From the NCBI GenBank assembly GCA_051960855.1, contig JBQCDV010000228.1, forward strand, positions 1 to 28,234: a DNA stretch of 28,234 nt, written 5' to 3'. A model generated the notes under the pieces. It was not told where the DNA came from and did not search any database. It saw nothing but the letters and a program-made list of their open reading frames with translations. This document shows, piece by piece, positions 6,676 through 14,991 of the stretch. The translations under genes and the position numbers were made by a program. How positions within the stretch are numbered: position 1 is the first letter of the stretch; each line of letters opens with the position of its first letter. This DNA is from JBQCDV01 sp051960855 (GTDB lineage Bacteria > Actinomycetota > Actinomycetes > JAJZTN01).

Positions 6676-7991
6676 CTGTGCTTGCGCGGAGTGGGTGAGC
6701 GAAGGGTGTCCACCGCTTCTGGCAGACCCTGGGCCAGCCGGACGTAGTCCGCGGGGCAGTTATAGGCCTGAGCGCTCAGGCGCACGAAGCCGTGACCGCG
6801 CCAGGAGGTCACCGCCACCTCCACTCCCAGCTCGGTCGCGAGGTGTCGCTGGACCGCGGAGGCGCTCTGCTGGTCCGCGGCGAGTGGCCCAGGCAGCGGG
6901 ACAAGGCGCATGAAGACCGCGTCATCGTCGGGCCAGGTGGCGACGTCATCCTCGAGCGGTCGCGACCGGTCGTCCGGGCTCAGCCGGGTGTGGCGAGCGG
7001 AGCGGGACACTTCCTGCAACGTCGCTGACACGACGTCGCGGCCCTGCCGAACAAGCCGGACATTGTGGTCGCGGAGGCGGTCGGTGCCCAGCCGAGCGAG
7101 CAGGCGCAAGGCGGCGGGCGCGGCGAGCCAAGCCGTTACGTCATCGGTGCCAGCAAGGTCGAAGGCGCGAGGAAAGCCCTGATCGTCGTTCCACGACGCG
7201 ACGAGGGGACGCAGCAGGGCGCGATGCTCGGGCCGGGCGTGGAGGACAGCGGTGCCTCGCGGTGAGCAGGCCCACTTGTGGAGGTTGCCAGTCCAGAAGT
7301 CCGCGTCCACCCCTGAGGCCGCGATCGGTGTCATCCCCGGCACGTGGGCGGCGTCGACGATGACGACTGCACCGCGGTCGCGCAGTACGGGGACGACCTC
7401 GGCGAGGGGCAGCCGCCAGGCGGTGGCGGACGTGACCGCGTCCAGCAGGACGACGTCGTTCGGGCGGACGGCGGCCAGGGCGTCGAGGATCTCGTCGCTG
7501 CCGCCGCCCAGACGGACCGGCGCTTCGCGGACTGGGGAGCCGGTGTCGGCGCCTATGCGCTGCGCGGCGATGACGACCGCGCCGTAGGCGTGGTCGGTGT
7601 GCCAGAGCGTCGTGTCCGCGCCCAGTCGACCCGATCGCGCGAGGGACGCGAGCACGGTGCCCACTCCCGTGGTGGCGTTGCGAACGAAGCCGATCTCGGA
7701 CGCGTCGTCGAATCCGAGGGCGGCCGCAAGCTCGCCACGCGCGACCTCGAGCGCGCCCGCAGCCTCGCGCGCGAAGAAGCGCACCGGGTTGGACTCCATG
7801 CGCTCGCGCCAGCTGCGCTGTTCCTGCTGGATGGGACGCGGCACGGCGCCGAAGGAGCCGTGGTTGAGGTGGACAACGGATGGCTCGAGGGTCCAGAGAG
7901 AGGCCACCTTGGGCCAGTCGTCCCCCCAGAGATCGTTGACGCGCTCCAGCTCGGCAGCGGGACTCGGACCGCGCCCGCCCGCGTCAGTCAC
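6672..7991 (-). CDS. class V aminotransferase / isopenicillin-N epimerase-like PLP enzyme
   Basis: PLP-dependent fold-type I enzyme of the aminotransferase V / cysteine desulfurase superfamily. The early block HLNHGSFGAVPRPI is characteristic of the isopenicillin-N epimerase-like branch. GFVRNATTGV binds phosphate, VDAAHVPGM carries the Asp pairing with the PLP ring nitrogen, and GNLHKWACSPRG carries the Schiff-base Lys (about residue 239). The start is ambiguous: GTG at 7991 (chosen) overlaps the whiG stop by 8 bases, while TTG codons at 8000 and 7997 are also in frame. None has a clear Shine-Dalgarno, which suggests translational coupling to whiG. Substrate is unknown: epimerase, desulfurase or lyase activity cannot be told apart here. 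The gene converges on the M23 gene, with the two stops sharing CTA. Confidence 0.85.
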   Translation of the reverse strand: MTDAGGRGPSPAAELERVNDLWGDDWPKVASLWTLEPSVVHLNHGSFGAVPRPIQQEQRSWRERMESNPVRFFAREAAGALEVARGELAAALGFDDASEIGFVRNATTGVGTVLASLARSGRLGADTTLWHTDHAYGAVVIAAQRIGADTGSPVREAPVRLGGGSDEILDALAAVRPNDVVLLDAVTSATAWRLPLAEVVPVLRDRGAVVIVDAAHVPGMTPIAASGVDADFWTGNLHKWACSPRGTAVLHARPEHRALLRPLVASWNDDQGFPRAFDLAGTDDVTAWLAAPAALRLLARLGTDRLRDHNVRLVRQGRDVVSATLQEVSRSARHTRLSPDDRSRPLEDDVATWPDDDAVFMRLVPLPGPLAADQQSASAVQRHLATELGVEVAVTSWRGHGFVRLSAQAYNCPADYVRLAQGLPEAVDTLRSPTPRKHS

Positions 7992-8919
7992 TGTCAACAA
8001 GCCGGCCGCGCAGCTGAAGCACGGCCTTGGTGTGCATCTGGCAGATGCGGCTTTCGGTGACGCCGAGGACCTGGCCGATCTCGGCGAGAGTCAGGCCCTC
8101 GTAGTAGTAGAGCGTGACGACGATCTTCTCCCGTTCGGGCAGCGAGTTGATCGCCTTGGCAAGCAGGTACTTCGTCTCCTCCGTCTCGAAGGCGAGCACC
8201 GGATCGACAGCACGCGTGTCCTCGAGGGTGTCGACGAGCGAGAGCTTGTCGCCCTTCTCCGAGCCGGCGGTGAGCAGCTCGTCCAGGGCGACGACGTTGA
8301 CGAAGGACACTTGGCTGAAGATCTGGTGCAGCTCGCTGAGCGAGATCTGCATCTGGGCTGCGACCTCGGACTCCGTCGGGGTGCGGTGCAGCTGGGCCTC
8401 GAGGGCGGCGTACGCCCGCTCGACGTCGCGGGCCTTGGCGCGGACCGAGCGCGGCACCCAGTCGATGGTCCGCAGCTCGTCGATGATCGCCCCGCGGATG
8501 CGGCTGATGGCGTAGGTCTCGAACTTGATCGCGCGCTCGATGTCGAACTTCTCGATCGCGTCGATCAAGCCGAAGATGCCGTAGGACACGAGGTCTGACT
8601 GCTCGATGTTGGCGGGCAGCCCGACGCCGACGCGGCCCGCGACGTACTTGACCAGCGGCGAGTAGTGGAGGATCAGCCGCTCGCGGAGGGCCTCGTCCCC
8701 GGTCCGTTTGAAGCCGGCCCACAGCTCGCGGAGAGCCTGCTCGTTGGCGCGACCCGCGTCGGCGGGGTCCGAGGCGTCGTCTGCAGCAGTGTCCGGCGCC
8801 GCTGCCTCCGGCAGGGAGCTGTCGGTTGCGTCGACCGCCTCGGTCACGTCCACGGCCTCGGAAATGGAGGGTGCTGGAAGAGCGACAGCGCCATCACGCG
8901 CGGGGGTGCGCCTGCTCAT
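7984..8919 (-). CDS. whiG: RNA polymerase sigma factor WhiG (FliA/WhiG family)
   Basis: Group 3 sigma factor. In Streptomyces WhiG commits aerial hyphae to sporulation; in motile actinobacteria relatives serve flagellar genes, so the role depends on the host. The 311 residues have an acidic Ala/Asp-rich N-terminal extension (1-57). Region 2 follows (LILHYSPLVKYVAGRVGVGLP, then DLVSYGIFGLIDAIEKFD, about 82-127, to RIRGAIIDELR). Region 3 spans about 155-210 (WVPRSVRAKARDVERAY) and region 4 about 255-305 (SLPEREKIVVTLYYYEGLTL, then the helix-turn-helix IGQVLGVTESRICQMHTKAV). The ATG at 8919 overlaps the recombinase gene by 26 bases. A shorter start inside the extension cannot be excluded. The aminotransferase gene overlaps its end. 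Confidence 0.93.
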   Translation of the reverse strand: MSRRTPARDGAVALPAPSISEAVDVTEAVDATDSSLPEAAAPDTAADDASDPADAGRANEQALRELWAGFKRTGDEALRERLILHYSPLVKYVAGRVGVGLPANIEQSDLVSYGIFGLIDAIEKFDIERAIKFETYAISRIRGAIIDELRTIDWVPRSVRAKARDVERAYAALEAQLHRTPTESEVAAQMQISLSELHQIFSQVSFVNVVALDELLTAGSEKGDKLSLVDTLEDTRAVDPVLAFETEETKYLLAKAINSLPEREKIVVTLYYYEGLTLAEIGQVLGVTESRICQMHTKAVLQLRGRLVDSD

Positions 8920-9880
8920 ACGTCGCTCTCAACCGCTCCACGGAGACGTGTGTGTAGACCTGGGTCGTGGCGAGCGTAGCGTGGCCAAGCAGTTCCTGGA
9001 CCGACCTCAGGTCAGCTCCTCCCTCGAGCAAATGCGTGGCGGCCGAGTGCCGCAGCCCGTGAGGGCCGATGTCGGGGGCTCCCTCGACGGTGCCGACGAG
9101 ACGGTGGACGACGGCGCGCACGGTGCGCGGGTCCACGCGCGCGCCCCGGGATCCGAGGAAGACGGCGGACCCCGAACGCGGCTGCATCAGCAGCGGCCGG
9201 CCAAACCTGAGCCACCGTTCCATGGCATCGAGAGCGGGCTTCCCGACGGGTACCGACCGCTCCTTGGCGCCCTTGCCGAACACCCGTAGCAGCCGGCGAT
9301 CGCGGTCAATGTCCGGCAGGTCCAGGCCGCACAGCTCGCTGACCCGGATGCCGGTCGCGTACAGCAGCTCCACGAGGGCGGCGTCGCGGAGGGTGAGAGG
9401 CTGCTCGTCGTCGGCGAGGGCCTGAGCGCGCTCCATCATGCTGTCGGCCTCACCCGACCGCAGCACCGCTGGCAGCGTCTTGCGCGCCTTCGGGGCGGCC
9501 AGCTGGAGACCGCAGTCATGCTCCATCAGCCCCTGTCGATGCGCCCAGGAGGTGAAGGTGCGGGCCGCGCTGGCGCGACGGGCGAGGCTGGCGCGGGCCG
9601 CGCCCGTGGCTGACATGCGGGCCAACCAGCTGCGCAGGACGGCGAGATCGAGGTCAGCAATCTCGTCTCGTCGCATCCGATGGGCGTGGTCGAGCAGGCT
9701 GAGGATGTCGGCGCGGTAGGCGCGGCAGGTGTGGGCCGAGCGGCCCCGCTCGCGGGCCAGGTGTGCGACGAAGTCGTCGAGTGCCTGCAGCGCCCGCGGC
9801 GGCAGCCCCTCCCCCGCGTCCGGCTCGTCGCTTCCTCGGTCGTCGCTTCCTCGGCGGTCGCTTCCTCGGCGGTCGCTCAC
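8894..9880 (-). CDS. xerC: tyrosine recombinase XerC
   Basis: Site-specific recombinase that resolves chromosome dimers at dif. It starts at GTG 9880 (328 residues), because the frame upstream to 10018 has no recombinase similarity and crosses the dprA end. A short repeat-rich N-terminal tail (RRGSD units) is followed by the SAM-like core-binding domain (about 28-118). The catalytic domain then shows Arg179 (ATGIRVSELCGL), Lys203 (FGKGAKERSVPV), His274-x-x-Arg277 (HGLRHSAATHLL), His300 (LLGHATLATTQ) and the nucleophile Tyr309 (VYTHV). All six active-site positions are intact. The place between dprA and whiG fits chromosomal XerC of actinobacteria rather than a phage integrase. Confidence 0.92.
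   Translation of the reverse strand: MSDRRGSDRRGSDDRGSDEPDAGEGLPPRALQALDDFVAHLARERGRSAHTCRAYRADILSLLDHAHRMRRDEIADLDLAVLRSWLARMSATGAARASLARRASAARTFTSWAHRQGLMEHDCGLQLAAPKARKTLPAVLRSGEADSMMERAQALADDEQPLTLRDAALVELLYATGIRVSELCGLDLPDIDRDRRLLRVFGKGAKERSVPVGKPALDAMERWLRFGRPLLMQPRSGSAVFLGSRGARVDPRTVRAVVHRLVGTVEGAPDIGPHGLRHSAATHLLEGGADLRSVQELLGHATLATTQVYTHVSVERLRATYEQAHPRA
9831..9875 (-). repeat. three 15-bp tandem repeats at the xerC 5' end
   Basis: On the plus strand CTTCCTCGGTCGTCG is followed by two copies of CTTCCTCGGCGGTCG. They encode repeated Ser-Asp-(R/D)-Arg-Gly residues just after the proposed GTG start. The repeats are in frame, so copy-number change would only lengthen or shorten a disordered tail. 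Confidence 0.85.
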
Positions 9881-9992
9881 TGGGCCACGTTGCGGGAGCG
9901 GGGGTAGCAAAGCAAGCACCCGCGCGGCGTGTCGCCGGTCACCGGTCACCGGTGGGCACGACACGTCCTGGAAGCACGCTTCGTCCGTCGCG

Positions 9993-11162
9993 TCACGTCG
10001 CCCGCGACCACATCCCATCCGCGCAGACGGCCAGGCCCTGGGATTCGAGGCGAGTGAGGGCCGACTGCACCGTGACGACGTCGAGACCCGCGACGCGCAG
10101 GATCCCGGCGAGGTCGACCGGTCGTCGCACCGGAATCGCTTCGACGACGCGCAGCTCGGCCTCCGACAGCAGGTCGAAGAGCCGGGGCTGCTCCGCCGGC
10201 TCGAGCGCGCCGTCGCCGAGCCCCAGCTCGCCGAGCCGAATCAGCTCGCGAATGTCGCGGGCGTCACGGACGAGGGTGACCTCTGGTTCGCGCAGCAGCC
10301 GGAGGCAGCCGGCGCTCGCACTCGAGCTCACCGGGCCCGGGACGGCCGCGACCGGCCGCATGAGGTGACGGGCCACGGCCGCCGTCGACAACGCCCCGGA
10401 TCGGTGCGCGGCCTCGACGACGACCGTGCAGCACCCGAGCGCGGCGATGAGACGGTTGCGGCGCAGGAACCGCACCCGCGTGGGGGCCGCGCGAGGGGGC
10501 GCCTCGGCCACGAGCAAGCCGCGTCTACCCACGCGTGCGATGAGGTCGCTGTTGCCTCTCGGGTACGGCACGTCGACGCCGCCGGCCAGCACGGCGACGG
10601 TGGGTCCCTGGGCGAGCAGGGCGCCCTCGTGGGCTGCGCGATCGATTCCGTAGGCCGCCCCCGAGATCACGCACACGCCCCCCGAGCCCAGCTCCTGCCC
10701 CAGCTCCCCGGCCACTGCGATCCCGTACATCGTCGCGGCGCGGCAGCCGACGACTGCGGCGGAGAGCTCCACGTACTCCGCGAGCGGTACCGGCCCCCGC
10801 AGCCAGAGTCCCAGCGGCGCCGGCGCTTCCCGCGGCGTCTCGCCCGCGACATCGTCCAGACCGGCCAGTCGCTCGGCCGGCCACTCCTCGTCGCCCGGCA
10901 TCGCAAAACGGGCCCCTGCCGCTGCGCCGCAGCGCACGTCCTGGTCGACGTCGAGAGCCGGCAGCCGGGAACGCCACTGCGCCAACTGCGGCGGGTCATC
11001 CTGGCGGTCGTCGAGCACATGGGCCAGAGCACCGGCGGGCCCTTCCGAGCGGACCAGCCTGGCCATCGTCGGATCACCCGGCTCACACAGCCGGGACAGC
11101 GCCAGACGAGCCAGGCGCTCCTCCGACCAGGCCTGCTGAGCGGGCTGCAGCGCCGGCGTCAC
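9993..11162 (-). CDS. dprA: DNA-processing protein A
   Basis: Single-stranded-DNA-binding RecA loader; in naturally competent bacteria it protects incoming DNA, and many non-competent actinobacteria keep it. The 389 residues have an N-terminal helical region, then the DprA Rossmann fold: VVGCRAATMYG (137-147), SGAAYGIDRAAHEGAL (167-182), VAVLAGGVDVPYPRGN (189-204), FLRRNRLIAALG (232-243) and SGALSTA. A winged-helix-like C-terminus (about 315-389) follows. It starts with GTG at 11162 in a GTGA overlap with comM, so the two are translated together. comM-dprA pairing is typical. Confidence 0.95.
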   Translation of the reverse strand: MTPALQPAQQAWSEERLARLALSRLCEPGDPTMARLVRSEGPAGALAHVLDDRQDDPPQLAQWRSRLPALDVDQDVRCGAAAGARFAMPGDEEWPAERLAGLDDVAGETPREAPAPLGLWLRGPVPLAEYVELSAAVVGCRAATMYGIAVAGELGQELGSGGVCVISGAAYGIDRAAHEGALLAQGPTVAVLAGGVDVPYPRGNSDLIARVGRRGLLVAEAPPRAAPTRVRFLRRNRLIAALGCCTVVVEAAHRSGALSTAAVARHLMRPVAAVPGPVSSSASAGCLRLLREPEVTLVRDARDIRELIRLGELGLGDGALEPAEQPRLFDLLSEAELRVVEAIPVRRPVDLAGILRVAGLDVVTVQSALTRLESQGLAVCADGMWSRAT

Positions 11163-12766
11163 GCCACCACCCCTGACATCACGCGGTACTGCACCGCGGC
11201 TTCGACGTGGCGCCGGGTAGGGGAAGGAACGCCGTCGAGGTCGGCGAGGGTCCAGGACACTCGAACGACGCGGTCGACACCGCGCGCTGTGAGCACGCCC
11301 TGACGCAGCAGCGACACCGCCGGCTCAACCGCCTCGGACGACAGCGGCCAGTGCTCCCGCATGGCACTGGCGGGCACTCGCGCGTTGCACGGCCAGGTTG
11401 GGGGCAGCTCGGCGCGCTGGCGCCGGTGGATCATCCGCTCCCGAGCAGCGAGCACGCGCTCGCGCACCCGGTCGCTGCTCTCTCCGACGGCAGCCTCAGG
11501 CGGCAGGCCGCCAGGACCGGCGGTCGTCGCGAACGGCGCGACGGCCAGCGCCGGCAGCGCTATCTGCAGGTCGATGCGGTCCAGCAGCGGACCCGAGAGA
11601 CGGGAGAAATAGCGACGGCGAGCCAGCGGCGTGCAGGAGCAGAGCTCGCCTCGGCCGCCGCCGCGTCCACAGGGACAGGGATTGGCGGCAAGAACGAGCT
11701 GGAACGACGCCGGATACCGAGTGGTGGCCGCGGCGCGTGAGATCACGATGCTGCCGCTCTCGAGAGGCTGCCGCAGGGCCTCCAGCACGTCAGCGGCGAA
11801 CTCGGGCGCCTCGTCGAGGAACAGGACGCCGCCATGGGCCAGCGAAACCGCCCCGGGCCGCGGAATCCCTGCTCCGCCGCCGACGATCGATGCTCGGGAG
11901 GCGCTGTGGTGCGGGTCCTGGAACGGCGGTGTCGACAGCAGCGCACCGCCAGGCGGGAGCAGGCCGGCCACGGAGTGGACGGCGCTGGCCTCGACGGCGA
12001 TGCCCGTGTCCAGCGGTGGGAGGATCCCCGGCAGCCGCTCGGCCAGCATCGTCTTGCCTGCCCCGGGAGGACCGGTGAAGAGCAGGTGGTGACCGCCAGC
12101 GGCGGCGACCTCCAGCGCATGACGTCCCACCGGCTGCCCCAGGACCTGGGCGAGATCGCGCGCGGGTCCGCGGCCCGAGGCGGGCTGAACCGGCGGGCTG
12201 GACGATGCCCGCTCCACGACGGGGTGCGCCTCGCCACGGGACCACTGCACCAGGTGCCGCAGCGACGTCAGGCCGATGACCTCGAGGCCCGGGACGTGCC
12301 GCGCCTCGGCGAGGCCCGCGGCGGGGACGATCACGCGCGCGATACCGGCTGCAGCCGCTGCGGCTGCCGCGGGAAGCAGCCCGCGCACCGCGCGCAGCGA
12401 CCCGTCGAGGCCGAGTTCGCCGAGCAGCACGGCGCCCTGGAGCGATCTGGTGCCGATGGCTCCATCGGCCGCGAGCACGCCGGCGGCGATGGCGAGATCG
12501 GCGCCAGAGCCGTGCTTCGGCAGGTCGGCCGGGGCCAGGTTGATGGTCACGCGACCCAGCGGCCACCGGCCGCCGGAGGTGACGATCGCGGCGCGCACGC
12601 GGTCGCGCGCTTGCGTGAGAGCGGAGTCCGGGAGGCCGGTGAGAATCACCGCCGGCACCCCCGGGGCGATGGAGGTCTCGACGTCGACGAGGCAACCCTC
12701 GATGCCCAGCAGGGCGACGGTCCGGGTGACGGCCAGGGACGGGGCGCGAGGTGGCACGGCCAGCAT
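11159..12766 (-). CDS. comM: YifB/ComM family Mg-chelatase-like AAA+ ATPase
   Basis: Hexameric helicase-like ATPase; ComM of Vibrio promotes branch migration during natural transformation. I chose the ATG at 12766 (535 residues), because the conserved start-like MLAVPPRAPSLAVTRTVALLG follows it and the frame upstream runs through yraN. The N-terminal ChlI-like Lon-S5 domain (about 15-175) includes TGLPDSALTQARDRVRAAI and NLAPADLPKHG. The AAA core has Walker A GPPGAGKT (232-239), Walker B VLFLDEAPE (314-322) and sensor block ANPCPCGRGG with a Cys-rich CPCG..CSC segment (363-378). The C-terminal Mg_chelatase_C motif includes RYFSRLSGPLLDRIDL. It starts 8 bases after yraN and overlaps dprA. Confidence 0.94.
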   Translation of the reverse strand: MLAVPPRAPSLAVTRTVALLGIEGCLVDVETSIAPGVPAVILTGLPDSALTQARDRVRAAIVTSGGRWPLGRVTINLAPADLPKHGSGADLAIAAGVLAADGAIGTRSLQGAVLLGELGLDGSLRAVRGLLPAAAAAAAAGIARVIVPAAGLAEARHVPGLEVIGLTSLRHLVQWSRGEAHPVVERASSSPPVQPASGRGPARDLAQVLGQPVGRHALEVAAAGGHHLLFTGPPGAGKTMLAERLPGILPPLDTGIAVEASAVHSVAGLLPPGGALLSTPPFQDPHHSASRASIVGGGAGIPRPGAVSLAHGGVLFLDEAPEFAADVLEALRQPLESGSIVISRAAATTRYPASFQLVLAANPCPCGRGGGRGELCSCTPLARRRYFSRLSGPLLDRIDLQIALPALAVAPFATTAGPGGLPPEAAVGESSDRVRERVLAARERMIHRRQRAELPPTWPCNARVPASAMREHWPLSSEAVEPAVSLLRQGVLTARGVDRVVRVSWTLADLDGVPSPTRRHVEAAVQYRVMSGVVA

Positions 12767-12774
12767 CCCTGCCC

Positions 12775-13128
12775 TCAGCCGGCGTTCTTGAGGTACTCGA
12801 CCTGAGCAGCCCCGGCACCGGCTTGCAAGACGCCCACGATGTCCACCCGGACGGGCACTCGCAGGCCGTGCGCGCGAGCCCACGCGCGCGCCAGCCGGTG
12901 CAGTCGCGCCAGCTTCACGGGCGTCACGGCCTCGAAGGGGTGACCTGCGGCGAGGCTCGACCTGGTCTTGACCTCACAGGCCACCAGCTCGTCGCCGTCG
13001 CGGGCGACCAGGTCCAGCTCACCCTCGGCGCAGCGCCAGTTGCGGTCGAGGACCACCATCCCCAGCTCCTGCAGGTGCCGCTCGGCCACCCGCTCGCCGT
13101 AGCGCCCCAGCCCGTCCTTCGCCCGCAT
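12775..13128 (-). CDS. YraN family protein (UPF0102), endonuclease-like fold
   Basis: Small 117-residue protein of the UPF0102/YraN family, which has a Holliday-junction-resolvase-like restriction-endonuclease fold but no well-established role. The motif set is clear: GRYGERVAERHLQELG, DRNWRCAEGELDLVARDGD (Glu and Asp of the nuclease core) and ACEVKTRSS (the ExK). The ATG at 13128 has a strong Shine-Dalgarno (GGAGGAGCT) directly before it. It heads the yraN-comM-dprA group, consistent with DNA processing, although this is only by association. Confidence 0.92.
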   Translation of the reverse strand: MRAKDGLGRYGERVAERHLQELGMVVLDRNWRCAEGELDLVARDGDELVACEVKTRSSLAAGHPFEAVTPVKLARLHRLARAWARAHGLRVPVRVDIVGVLQAGAGAAQVEYLKNAG

Positions 13129-13258
13129 AGCTCCTCCTCGCGAACCGTCGTCGCTCGAAGGCTCGCGTTGGCGAGAACCTGCGGCCAGCCCCAGGCAGTC
13201 GCCTGTGGACAGCCGACGGAGCAGGGAGCCGCTGTGGACGAACGCTGGCCGCGGCGCG
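13129..13258. other. gap between DUF2469 gene and yraN
   Basis: 130 bases with no gene. It contains the yraN Shine-Dalgarno at its left end. I see no clear terminator or promoter, although a promoter for yraN-comM-dprA could be hidden here. Confidence 0.4.
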
Positions 13259-13591
13259 CTACTCGGGGAAGTCGCGCCCGGGCAGGTCCTTGGGCAGCTC
13301 GAGGTCGCTCTTGGACAGCTCCTCGACGTTGACGTCCTTGAAGGTCACGACCTTGACGTTCTTGACGAACCGCGCCGGCCGGTACATGTCCCAGACCCAC
13401 GCGTCGCTCATCGTCACCTCGAAGTACACCTCGCCGTCGGCGCTGCGGACGTTGAGGTCGACACTGTTGGCGAGGTAGAAGCGACGCTCGGTCTCGACGA
13501 CGTAGGCGAACAGTCCGACGACATCGCGGTACTCCCGATAGAGCTGCAGCTCCATCTCGGTCTCGTACTTCTCCAGGTCCTCGGCGCTCAC
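13259..13591 (-). CDS. DUF2469 family protein
   Basis: A 110-residue actinobacterial protein of the DUF2469 family, function unknown. The whole-length pattern is recognisable: MSAEDLEKYETEMELQLYRE at the start, then FAYVVETERRFYLAN, and SDAWVWDMYRPARFVKNVKV in the middle. The composition is acidic, with no membrane segment or signal peptide. It starts with GTG at 13591 in a GTGA overlap with the rnhB stop, so it is translated with RNase HII; this pairing is widespread in actinobacteria. No catalytic motif is evident. Confidence 0.92.
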   Translation of the reverse strand: MSAEDLEKYETEMELQLYREYRDVVGLFAYVVETERRFYLANSVDLNVRSADGEVYFEVTMSDAWVWDMYRPARFVKNVKVVTFKDVNVEELSKSDLELPKDLPGRDFPE

Positions 13592-14454
13592 AGCACTGCC
13601 TCCCGGTCAAGCAGCGATAGGTCCTGCAGCGACACGCCCTCGACGGCATCGTCCTGGACGCGCGGGCGGTCCTGGGCGGGGACGCGCCCCTCGAGGACGC
13701 GGAGCCGCCAGCTGCGGCGGTGGTGCTCGCATGGCCCGTGCTCCCGCAGGGCCTCGAGATGCTCCGGGCTGGCGTACCCCTTGTTCTCGTGCCAGCCGTA
13801 GCGCGTCTCGGTCGCGGCCAGCCGCACCATCTCGGCATCCCTGGTGACCTTGGCCAGCACGCTGGCGGCGGCGACAGCGGCGCAGCGAAGATCGGCTTTG
13901 ATCATGGTCGTCACGGGGATGCACGACCCGTCGACGCCCGGAGGGCTCTCCGGCACGGGCCACGGCTCGGCCGCCAGCGCGGCGACTTCGCCGGCGACGT
14001 CATCCGGTGCGTCATCGAACAGCGTGGGCACCGCGGGGCGCCGGTAGCGCAGCCAGTTGTAATTGCCGTCGAGCAGGACGAGGTCCGGCGGCTCGGGCAG
14101 CTGCGCGAGCGCGCGCTCCCCCGCGAGGCGGAGGGCCGGCAGGATGCCGAAGGTGTCGATCTCGGACGCGGAGGCCGACCCGACCGCGCAGCTCACCGAC
14201 CATCGCCGCAGCCGCGGGACCAGGCGCTCCCTGACGGGCGCGGCCAGCAGCTTGGAGTCGCGCAGACCGGAAGGAGCGGTCGGGGAGTCAAGATCCACGA
14301 CGCAGACGCCGACGGAGACCGGTCCGGCGAAGGCACCGCGCCCCACCTCGTCCATGCCGGCCAGCAGCCGGGCGCCCCGTTCGCGCAGCAGGCGCTTCTC
14401 GACGCGCAGGGTCGGCGGCTTGCCGGCGGTCGTCCTGGTGGAACCGGAGGTCAC
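13588..14454 (-). CDS. rnhB: ribonuclease HII
   Basis: Removes ribonucleotides from RNA-DNA hybrids and single misincorporated ribonucleotides in DNA. The 288 residues contain the catalytic acidic residues Asp35-Glu36 (GMDEVGRGAFAGP), Asp129 (LVLLDGNYNWL) and Asp188 (MIKADLRC), and the downstream AAASVLAKVTRD helix. The block GWHENKGYAS is also typical. The protein is longer than E. coli RnhB (198) because of an N-terminal extension, an insertion at about 143-180 before the Lys-x-Asp helix, and a C-terminal tail after about 255. It starts with GTG in a GTGA overlap with the NUDIX gene and overlaps DUF2469 the same way. Confidence 0.94.
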   Translation of the reverse strand: MTSGSTRTTAGKPPTLRVEKRLLRERGARLLAGMDEVGRGAFAGPVSVGVCVVDLDSPTAPSGLRDSKLLAAPVRERLVPRLRRWSVSCAVGSASASEIDTFGILPALRLAGERALAQLPEPPDLVLLDGNYNWLRYRRPAVPTLFDDAPDDVAGEVAALAAEPWPVPESPPGVDGSCIPVTTMIKADLRCAAVAAASVLAKVTRDAEMVRLAATETRYGWHENKGYASPEHLEALREHGPCEHHRRSWRLRVLEGRVPAQDRPRVQDDAVEGVSLQDLSLLDREAVL

Positions 14455-14987
14455 GGTGCCGTCGCCCCCATGACCTCGACCGGCTCCCTCGGTGGTCCCT
14501 CCCGCAGCAGCTCGACCAACCGTGCCGGCAGGTCGCCGGGGGCGAAGAGCTCACCGGCTTCCTGCGCCTCAACCAGCTGCGAGACCGGCCACCACTTCGC
14601 GTCCACAGTGGCCCGGCGTTCCAACGGGGTGAAGCCGGAGGTGTCGATCTCAAACGGCGCACACCGCACGAGGTAGAAGACCTCGTCGGACTCGACGGCC
14701 CGCCCTTCGAAGAAGAACGCCGCGACACGGTGCCACACGAGGGGCCCGAGGACAGCGTCGTTCAGGCCGGTCTCCTCGCGCAGCTCGCGCACGGCGCACT
14801 GCTCGAGGGTCTCGTCCGGCTCCAGCCCTCCCCCCGGCGTGAACCAGAAGGTGACGTCCGGACGAGCGGGGTCGCCGCCGCGGAACAGCAGCACGCGCTC
14901 CCGGTCGTCGACCAGCAGGACTCGCGCGGCGCGGCGCTGCAGGACTGGCGTGCCGGCGTTCATCTCGGCAGTGGCGTCCACACCCAT
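14451..14987 (-). CDS. NUDIX hydrolase
   Basis: Hydrolyses a nucleoside diphosphate linked to another moiety; substrate unknown. Using ATG 14987 it has 178 residues. An ATG at residue 9 would also keep the whole domain, while the open frame further upstream is Arg/His-rich shadow of the lepB repeats. The complete Nudix box G-x5-E-x7-RELREETGL lies at about 53-75. The gene sits 4 bases after lepB and overlaps rnhB by GTGA. A mutT-like gene directly downstream of signal peptidases is also known in Streptomyces, so the position is conserved, though a functional link is not obvious. Confidence 0.9.
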   Translation of the reverse strand: MGVDATAEMNAGTPVLQRRAARVLLVDDRERVLLFRGGDPARPDVTFWFTPGGGLEPDETLEQCAVRELREETGLNDAVLGPLVWHRVAAFFFEGRAVESDEVFYLVRCAPFEIDTSGFTPLERRATVDAKWWPVSQLVEAQEAGELFAPGDLPARLVELLREGPPREPVEVMGATAP

Positions 14988-14991
14988 GACC

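Noticed and set aside
8894..9880. Integrase of a mobile element
   Set aside because: The tyrosine recombinase sits in a conserved housekeeping order with no attachment sites, tRNA gene or phage genes near it; chromosomal XerC is the better reading.
9937..9955. Direct repeat CGGTCAC twice in the gap between dprA and xerC
   Set aside because: Too short and GC-rich to call an operator; no known regulator pattern fits.
9881..10018. Longer XerC start at 10018
   Set aside because: It would overlap dprA by 26 bases and adds 46 residues without similarity; the GTG at 9880 is closer to the normal length.
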